Positions 56,791 through 64,000 of a stretch of DNA of 64,000 bases are shown here, piece after piece. Position 1 is the first letter of the stretch. Each line of letters starts with the position of its first letter. Made by a program: the position numbers and the translations under genes. This stretch comes from Blastocladiella emersonii ATCC 22665 (lineage: Eukaryota; Blastocladiomycota; Blastocladiomycetes; Blastocladiales; Blastocladiaceae). The notes beneath the pieces are model-generated. The model did no database searches, was not told where the DNA came from, and was given only the letters and a program-made list of their open reading frames with translations. The stretch lies in NCBI GenBank assembly GCA_025594325.1, contig JANHCV010000006.1, positions 248,001 to 312,000 of the forward strand. Direction: 5' to 3'.

Positions 56791-58737
56791 TTGAGACGAA
56801 TTGTGTGGATGAGGAGAGGAGATGAGGTGGAGGACGATTGATAATATAACCTGACATTGCGATGATAAACGGCGTACATTGCGAGAGACGCGCACTGAAA
56901 ATCACACGAAGGATCACCTGAAGGATCACGACGCGGTTTGGCCTGGTTACGTCTCACGTGTGCCTGAGATGGGCGCAAACACACGGCGACCCGGGACCAA
57001 GTCGTGGGCCGCGCTCGCGCGGGCGCCGTGAAAAGATCGCGTCGCTCACGCGAGTTCGGCCCTCGTTCCAAGCGACACCATCACGAAACTTGCTCACCGC
57101 GGATAGCCACTCGGGCCCAGATGCAGCCACTCCCCACCCGTTTGCAGGCCACCGCAGACACTCGCAGGCCCTGCAGACGCCGCAGACCACCCCGCCAGCT
57201 TGCAGCGGCCCGCCGGCAGCATCCCCGCTCTCCCGCAGCGACCAAACTCTTCACTAAAATGTCCCCCTCGCACTTAAAAAACGATGACACTCCCCGTAAC
57301 CCGATGTATTACGATGCAGCGACTCGACACGGATGTTTGAGCCCGTCAGCTGGCCGTGCACCTGCGCGAAACCCAGCGAGGCGGACGGCACCGCCGCGCT
57401 AGCAACGAGTGAGCGACCTCGCGCGGGGCGGCGTCGTCGAGTTGGACGCGCTCGCCCTCCAACGCAACTTCATGGATAGCACTCTGGGTGAGGCTGCCGC
57501 TGAGTCGCCCGCACCCGCGCCCCCAATCTTTGGAAGAGAGCGAGCAAGGCGTGCTGTGAAGGTGCCGGGCTGGTTGCGCCGAGTCCTGCGAGATGAGAAG
57601 CGCTCGGCTGCGGTGTAGTCGCGGACGCGGCCGTCGAAGCGAACCCGCTGTGCCCTGCTCTTCGCCTCAAGTGCGGCCTTTGCGGGCCGCGGTGCACCTG
57701 CTCTCGAACGACCCGTGTGAGAGCACGAAGTCGCTGCTGAGGCGCATCTGTCGTTGCTGACGATGCCGCAGGCTGTCGCGGTCGAACGCGGTCAAGGGGC
57801 GCACTCTCGCGCGCAAGAGCGACGCGGCCGCCCGTCTTCCCACCCGGAACACGGGCACGAGCGCGGCGCCCGTCCTGCGCCTGTCCGATCGGCGGGCGAG
57901 CCGCGGCGGCCGCAGAACGCGCGCGGGTGAGGCGGAGACAGTCGCGGAGCTGGCGTGTGTGCGCCGCGGCGACAGCGATCAGCGGCGATCAGCGGCGGGA
58001 GGAGTTCCCGCACGGGACCGGGCGGAGAACACGTCCACGCAGTGCGCCAGGTCGGGTGAGTTGGGCGAGCATGGGGAGCGGCGACAGGTCGCGCGAGCGC
58101 GCTGACGCAAAGTCCAGAAAAGCACAGGGCGAGGTGCTGCTCTGAATGGCAGCCGCGTCACGTTTTGTGGCCCCGCCTTTCGCCGATCGCCGCGGCAGGC
58201 AAGCCGCCCGGCCACCGCACAAAAAGCGATCGCCGCCGCGCCGCTCCCGCTCCCCCAACTCGCTCGCAACGCTCGCCCGGTCTGCTGCTCGAACCCTACG
58301 CACCAACAACATGCCCACGAAAGCTCGCAGCGCTGCCCGCCTCGCGGCCCAGCGCTAGTCGGCGCCTCGCTCCCTCGCACGCCTCCTGTACGCCGGCTCT
58401 CGCGCTCGCGCTCGCCGTGGCCGCAGCCCACCGTACCCGCCGCCCTTCCTCGCCCACCTCTCGATCGTGTCGCCCTGCCGCCCCCGCTGCCCGAGGGATT
58501 GCTCGCAACGGTCACCTGCTCCCACCGCGCCGCTTGCGTCGCGGCGCCTCGCCGTGTCGCTAACTCAGCCTTCCCCGCGCTCCACGTCCCCTCCACACGC
58601 CCTCCTCGCTCCTCCTGATCCACTATCCGCTCCTTCACTCGCGCGTCGTGCTCCGGCCCAAAGCGAGACATGCTGACCCGTTCGGACTCATGTAGTACCA
58701 CGCATTCCGCGGCGCCTGCATCGCGACCCAGCGCCGT

Positions 58738-59118
58738 ACCTCCCTCCCTCGTCGCTCGGCGTCTTCTCCATCGCGCCCTCTCGCCACACTGACTGGGCTT
58801 CGGCAAGGTTTCCGCCCCACACGGTTCGCTCTCCCCATCATACTTGCTCGCGCAATCCGGCCGTGACTGACCTCGATCCCATTCTCCCGCTCTCCCCTCG
58901 TAGCGCTTGGGCTTCAAGTACCTCATCACCCCACCTCCCTCCTCGTTTCTCAACGTCTTCCCCACCGCGCCCTCTCGCCACATCGACTTGCCCTCGGCCA
59001 AGTTTCCGGCACGCAGCGCGCCACGCTCGCCTCGCACGGTTCGCTCTCCTTGCCACGCTTGCTCGCTCATGCCTGCCGTCACTGACCCCTCTCCCCTTCT
59101 CCCGTTCACCCCTCGTAG
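58738..59118. repeat. Two degenerate ~200-bp direct repeats
   Basis: Unit 1 (about 58738-58903) and unit 2 (about 58932-59118) share, in order, ACCTCCCTCC, CGCGCCCTCTCGCCACA, CACGGTTCGCTCTCC, CGTGACTGACC/CGTCACTGACC and CCCCTCGTAG at the end. Spacing differs by small gaps. No coding role is clear. Confidence 0.55.
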
Positions 59119-59874
59119 GAATCCGACTTCGAGTGCTTGATCGGCAGGACAAGCGACTCGGCCCCATGTGCGCACAATCCACCCGTCCGGTACGCATCTT
59201 CTCTGCACTTGTCGCCCTGAGTCGCTCTCACTCACACCTCTCTCCCCGACCCACTTGAACAGCCCGCAACTGCTTGACACGCTCCCGCGACAACCCGACC
59301 AAGAACGCGCTCATCGCTCTCGCCCATGTCGCCGTCCTGCAGCGGCGCGGCGGCGCTCACCAACTCGACCTTCAAGGCCACCAAGCCAAGTTCCCCGACC
59401 CTTCCCCTCCACCCTCTCCGTGGCCGTGTCTGTGATGTGATATACCTGTTTGTTCATCTACCCATGTCTCGATCCTGATTCTGAGTGAACCTGAAGCGCG
59501 GGGATGTGGCAGCCATGAGGGTTGCGTTGCAGGCTCAGTGGCCCGCTTTGCAGGCTTGACAGGCGTTGCAGGCTGCGCAGGCTGCACGCGTCTGTACAGG
59601 CACGGCCGTGTCTGCAGAGACATGCTGGGAATGCACAGACACCGATTGCCTGAAGCGCCTGAACGGCCTGCAACTGGCCCGAAAAAAAACGTGATGACGA
59701 CGCAGCGCGGTGAAGGCCTGTTGATCGTTCGAGCCGTTCGTTCGCTCCTTTGCTGTCAAGTCTGGCCTTCTTGCAAATACATCAAGTTAGTTGGCTCACA
59801 TGTGCCGCTTAGTAGAATAAATAAAGTACGAATCTTCATCGCTAGAAATTGACGGACTCGCTGCGACGCGAGGG

Positions 59875-59888
59875 ACGCGTTGCGCCAC
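59875..59888 (-). repeat. GTGGCGCAACGCGT motif downstream of copy B
   Basis: On the minus strand, about 104 bp past the copy B stop. It is identical to 43727-43740 after copy A, and the sequence between stop and motif is also related in the two copies (TTTTTGTTC near the stop, CAGTAAACG before the motif). Confidence 0.7.
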
Positions 59889-59991
59889 TCTTCATGAACG
59901 CCGCGTTTACTGAGCGACCCCGCTGCGTCACGGCACCATTGCTCGACTTGCTATCAAGGACGGACTAGAACAAAAAAAGTTCATCGTCTCA

Positions 59992-61241
59992 TTACTTGCG
60001 GGTAATGTTCTCAAACATACAGTTCAATACCCCAATCGCCTCGGGCCCCGCCTTCTCCTCGCCGCTGATCGGGTGAAGCGGCAAAAGGTAGGCCGCGTCC
60101 AGGTTCGGGGCCAGCTTTTCGTAATACCGCGCGTTGAACCGCGGATCCTTGACGTAGACGCCGGGCGCGGCCGTGGAGATGGTAGCGCGGGCGAGGTAGT
60201 CCGTGAAGAAATTGAGCTCGTCCGTGTTTAGCTCGAGCGCCTGCGCGTACTTGGTCGCGGAGATTCTGCCTCGGCCTTGAGCGGTAAACTGGTTGCGAGC
60301 GTCGGCGAACATCGGGATGAGATGCTGCCGCACAGGGTCGCGGCCAAACGAGTAGTCGAAGGCCACGCTGCCCTCGATGACCAGCGTCTCCTCGGTGCCA
60401 GGTCCGTGCGGGTCGATCAGGCGAAGCTGGTTGAGAAGAAGCACGCCAAAAAGCCCTTCTTCCTCGTGCTTGATTTTGACCATGTGCGTGCCGTCAATCA
60501 TGTAATAGTCGAAGATGCGGTTGACAAGCACAAGCCCGCAGTTTGCTACAAGGCGAAGTGGCCATGGGGTCGGCGTTGCGGCAGTCGGGAGCTCAATGTC
60601 CATTTCCGCGCATTTGAGAGCAACGATGGCGACGCGGACCTCGGGCTGCTGGATATCATCGACCTCTCAAGCGCGTCAGATGCGCGGCGGGATGGCAGGA
60701 ATGCCAGCAAGCGGGAGAGCGATGGAGTGGATGCGAGTGAAGCGAACAGTCGTGCGGCCCTGTTTGCACACAGCGAGCACCTTGTCAAAGAACACGGGCC
60801 CGGACGCGCGCATTGAGAGCCATGGATCAAGCCGCGGTATCGCTCCTCGACACAAGCAGGTTACGTACGCGCAACGGTCTCGGGGCGCTCGTCGTTGAGA
60901 AGAAACGAGAGCGCAGCCGTTCCCTGGGTGAACTTGAAATCGTCGAGGGTGCGGATAAGGTCGCGCAAGTCGCCGCATCCGCACACAAAGGCCTTGAGCT
61001 CGGGCAGCTCGCGCGAGCTGTGGAAGTGAAAGAGATCGCGCGGGCACTCGCGGCGGCACGGCGTGTAAACGTCGAACTGCTCGCCGCCGACCACGGTGCC
61101 ACACGTCAAGGGCGACCGGAGCGTGAGGGTCAGATCGGCAGCAGCGGCGTCCGGAACCACCGCGGGCGAGGCGCTGGCCGGCTCGCGGGAGGCCGCCGAG
61201 GTCGGCGCTCATTTTGCATTAGCTTTCTTCTTTGGTGCCAT
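59992..61241 (-). pseudogene. DUF4470-like protein, copy B (collapsed)
   Basis: This is a shortened relative of copy A. It starts at ATG 61241 (MAPKKKANAK) and meets a TGA at codon 11 (61209-61211), where copy A reads GGC. The N-terminal domain is then recognisable (GGEQFDVYTP, CGDLRDLIRTLDDFKF, SFLLNDERPETVAR). The middle ~550 codons are missing. A small piece matching copy A EARYRGQLYGSEIA seems to remain near 60820-60850, followed by GPVFFDKVLAVCKQGRTTVR. Two more in-frame stops follow in the part matching IGRARELL. The last 203 codons, from MDIELPTAATPTPWPL to FENITRK, are open. Internal deletion plus stops make it a pseudogene, unless the open 3' part is expressed separately. Confidence 0.75.
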
Positions 61242-61362
61242 TGTTCTCAGCGTTGCATCAGGTCAAGAGGCCGAGAGCTCGACGGCGGCGTGTCGGTCGA
61301 AGGAGGTCTGACGACTGCGCCTCCGCACGCGGTGCCGTGGGCATCGTAGCGGCGTGAGCGCA

Positions 61363-61408
61363 CGTGTTATGATCGACGCGACCTGCGTGTTATGATCGAC
61401 GCGACCTG
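61363..61408. repeat. 23-bp tandem repeat, two exact copies
   Basis: Two identical units (61363-61385 and 61386-61408) starting CGTGTTATGATCGACGCGAC, in the gap between copies B and C. Confidence 0.9.
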
Positions 61409-61531
61409 GATCACTTCCGGATGTCGGGGCTCTGCCGGTAACCACTCTAGGGGCGCATATTTAATTGAAAGAACTACAAATAGCTAATTATGGAGGACGA
61501 ATTCAGGAGCGCGCGGGCGGGTACACTCCTT

Positions 61532-64000
61532 TCACTCAAACGAGCTTTCCAGGATCGCGAGCGCCTCCGGCCCAGCTTTCTCGCGACCGCTGACCGGAAA
61601 CAGTGGGAGAAAGAGGGCGGATCCGAGGTGCGGGACCAGTTTCTCGTAGTACTTGCGGGCAAACCGCCGGTCAAGTGGCAAGAGCTCGTTCGCGTCCTCG
61701 CCCACCCTCAGCGGACGAGACAAGGCCGAGCGGCGGAGGTAGTCAACCAAAGGATCAATCTCCTTGGTCCCCACCGTAATCGCCTTGACGTAGTCCGTTT
61801 CGGACGCGCCATCCTCGCCGCGGGCCAGAAAGTGATCGCGGGCCTGGGCAAACATGGGGAACAGGTGTTTTTGGGCAGGTTCCAGATTGAACGCAAGACA
61901 ACCCTCTAAGGCCAACGTGCACTCAGTGCCCGGGCCCTGTGGATCAATGAGGACTGGCTTATCGAGAATGATGATGCCAAGTACCCCTACTAATTCGTGG
62001 CGCAGCTCCACAATGCGCGTGCCGAGGTCAAGGAAGTAATGGAAAAGGCTGTTGACAATGAGAATCATGCGGTTGGCCATGACGAGCTGCGAGGCGGAGC
62101 CGATACGCGACGAAAGGTCGAGGTCCTTGCTCGCGCAAAAGATCGCGTTTGCAGCGACAAGCACCTCGGCCTGCTCGAGCCTGCTGATGTCCCAGGACCG
62201 ACCGATGCGTGGCAGGTTCACGGAGATGCCGACCGAAAGGACATAAGTCGAGAGGAACCGATGAAGACGGAGCACGACGCGGCCCTGGGCGCAATGCACG
62301 TCCACCTTTTTCAGGCGTACCGGGCCGCACACGTACATGAGCTGCTCGACGCCATTGACATTGACAGTGACAGAGCCAGGCCAATCAGTAAATGTATGCG
62401 GCCTGGGCAGCGTGACCTTTGTTGACCGCTCCTTGCCCGGCGGAAGCTTCAGCACGAGTTCCATGGAGTCGGATGCGGTCACGATGGCGTGAAGCGGGCG
62501 AAGCGGCCAAGACTGGACGACGGAAGGAACCGGCGGGCGCGACTGGATGAACCCGCGCAGCGGCGCGTAGAAGGAATCCGCTGGAACTTGCGTCAAAGTG
62601 ACGTCCGTGAGCGAAACGGGCTGGCCGCCGAGAAGCTCGCGCGGCCGTTTGGCTGCGCCCGGAAACTCACAAAACACGCGAAACCGCTGCGTTTCTGATT
62701 TGCCAAAATCGCCCGAGAGGTAGAAGGTGAGACTGACTTGCGAATGGTGCCGATCCAAATCAACAACTGCGAGGCTCTCGAAACGCTGAGTCGATCCATT
62801 TTCGCGGGTACCCTCGACCACGATAAATGACGGGTCCGGGGCACCGTGGAGGTCAAGAGGAACAGAGAGGTCGACGCGGTAGATGGACTGATCCGCTGCA
62901 GATTTGGTACCGAAGAAGCCGTTGCAGAACAACATGTGCATGAGGGTACACGTTCCCTCGGCCACATTGATTTCAAGCAAAGCGTGCTTGCACATATCGT
63001 GCACCGCCTCGCCACCGATCCAAGGCAGCGTGACGAGCGGAGAGCTTCCAGCAACAGCGAGCCGCCCGGCTGCAAAAGCGTACGCAATGAGTTTGGCGAA
63101 GAGGGCGTCAGTGCGCATCGTGTCCGCTAACGAGGCGAGCAAACGCGTCAGTTTTAAGGAAACACACTAACCCAAACACACATAGACGTACTCATTGGCC
63201 GAGAGGAGCGGTACCAGTGCGTAAAACACTTGGTTAACGCATCGCGGAGAAACGGCGAGTCGGCCAAAGCGGTAGGGATGGTCGGTGTGCGAATTTTGTA
63301 AAACGAAAAGTATTTGGCCTTCGGGTTGCGCAGCTGTTCGTTGGTCCACGCGATGTGCCGGACGTAAGTCGCCCAGCCCTCCTCGCTCGGGAGCTCGGTC
63401 AAGTGGACGCCAAGAAAGGCCGCGAAAGCTCCATAGTCGAGTCCCGTGGCTTCGAAAATCAGGTCCTGGTGCGAGGAAGCAGAAGAAGCAAGTTTGGTCG
63501 AGTACGCGAAGATCATGGAGCGCTCCCACTTGTCGATGATCGGCGTGAGCAGAGCCGCACCGTGGATCAGGATCCCAAAAAGCGGGCAAGTCGAGTCCAT
63601 GAGGTTGGAGGTGTCAATCACGTCAAAGCGCATGGCCGGGTCCGCTGCGAGGGTCTCCATGAGAGTCAGTGCGTGTCCAGCTGCAAACGTGAACCGCGCA
63701 CCGCCACCGGACGCCTTGGTCATGGCCCGCTGCAGAATCCAGGTCCAATCGTACATTTCGTCCGTAATAAACTTTTCGGGCAGATCGGATTCGAGTGGTA
63801 CGCTGGTCGCCTCGAACGGGAAGTTACCGTTGCGCAAAGCGTAGTAAAGCGATCCGTCGCTGCGCACGAGCAGCATGGTCGGGTTGACTTCGGGCCACTC
63901 GAAGTCAAGCGCCGCGTCGCTTTCCGGTTCGGCGCGGCGGCCGTGTTTGTCGTACGGGCGGCGATCTTGAGCGTCGAGCAAGTAGACGCCCTCGACGGTG
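61532..64000 (-). CDS. DUF4470-like protein, copy C (5' end beyond window)
   Basis: Two exons are visible (64000-63192 and 63126-61532), giving 801 open residues that enter from the right edge in frame. The intron (63127-63191) matches intron 2 of copy A in place and phase (codon Met, then a split codon, then Asp-Thr-Met-Arg-Thr). The sequence includes NPTMLLVRSDGSLYYAL, AMRFDVIDTSNLMD and GILIHGAALLTPIIDKWERS; FDVIDTSNL is a strong sign of the fungal DUF4470/MYND-associated family. The second exon carries LPWIGGEAVHDM, LPPGKERSTKVTLP and RKYYEKLVPHLGSALFLPLF. There are no stops or frameshifts in the visible part, so it is the best candidate for a working member. In the related animal protein DNAAF3 this domain serves dynein-arm assembly; a role here is unknown. 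Confidence 0.65.

Larger units (their letters stand above)
56791..59991. other. 3.2-kb gene-poor interval
   Basis: No gene I can support. The plus strand is pyrimidine-rich from about 58430 to 59430, and the minus strand carries a 433-residue open frame (59280-57979) made mostly of Arg, Gly, Ala and Ser. Its composition is what GC-rich sequence gives by chance. Short repeats occur: two ~200-bp degenerate direct repeats (58738-59118) and a TGCAGGCT-rich stretch at about 59525-59590. A small plus frame at 57409-57618 has no support beyond being open. Confidence 0.4.

Noticed and set aside
57979..59280. Minus-strand open frame of 433 codons
   Set aside because: No domain, no signal, composition as expected from pyrimidine-rich plus-strand DNA, and it crosses the degenerate direct repeats.
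61241..61531. Copies B and C read as one gene
   Set aside because: Each has its own C-terminal end with a stop (59992 and 61532), and B has its own start at 61241. They are tandem copies.
1..64000. CRISPR arrays, bacterial operons, rRNA genes
   Set aside because: The window is intron-bearing eukaryotic DNA. No regularly spaced repeats of CRISPR type and no rRNA-like stretch were seen.

Overview
The window is GC-rich eukaryotic nuclear DNA. Genes are interrupted by short introns, mostly about 50-90 nt, with GTACG-like donors and TAG or CAG acceptors. The gene set is fungal: RNA14/CSTF3, an ABP1-type ADF-H/SH3 protein, LCL2, eukaryotic ACC1, POL3, and a fungal type I fatty acid synthase with both subunits in one chain. 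The exact group is not fixed by the sequence. A degenerate-ankyrin protein with GHVAVLxWW repeats and an expanded DUF4470-like family make me lean, at low confidence, to a zoosporic early-diverging fungus (Blastocladiomycota-like). A basidiomycete is the main alternative, because fused FAS is known there.

Layout. (1) 1-8284 is a dense housekeeping block: the 3' end of the ATP synthase OSCP gene, a FetB/UPF0014 permease, a REX1/REXO1-like RNA exonuclease, DNA polymerase delta (POL3) and an ankyrin-like protein. (2) About 8.3-17.3 kb is an accessory island. It holds an A/T-richer membrane-protein gene of unknown function, a decayed Helitron-like Rep region with an internal 462-bp inversion, a 1.6-kb element bounded by long inverted repeats, and a low-complexity zinc-knuckle protein. 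(3) 17690-38774 is a lipogenesis block. A 3935-residue single-chain FAS and a 2353-residue acetyl-CoA carboxylase are transcribed divergently from one 1.7-kb intergenic region, so the enzyme that makes malonyl-CoA and the enzyme that uses it share a control region. (4) 38.8-48.5 kb is accessory: a frameshifted ORF, DUF4470-like copy A with one in-frame stop, and a DIRS/Ngaro-type reverse transcriptase. (5) 48530-56790 is a second housekeeping block: LCL2 (ending GDEL), a coiled-coil protein, ABP1 and RNA14. (6) 56.8-64 kb is a gene-poor stretch with degenerate direct repeats, followed by DUF4470-like copy B (collapsed pseudogene) and copy C (open, running off the right edge).

Core genes tend to sit in divergent pairs with short shared promoters (REX/POL3, LCL2/coiled-coil, ABP1/RNA14, FAS/ACC1) and in tightly packed convergent pairs. 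The accessory islands break this pattern. They carry the mobile and decaying genes and look more A/T-rich at third codon positions. Exon-intron structures were worked out by hand from reading frame, splice sites and family similarity. Those of the conserved genes close exactly in frame.
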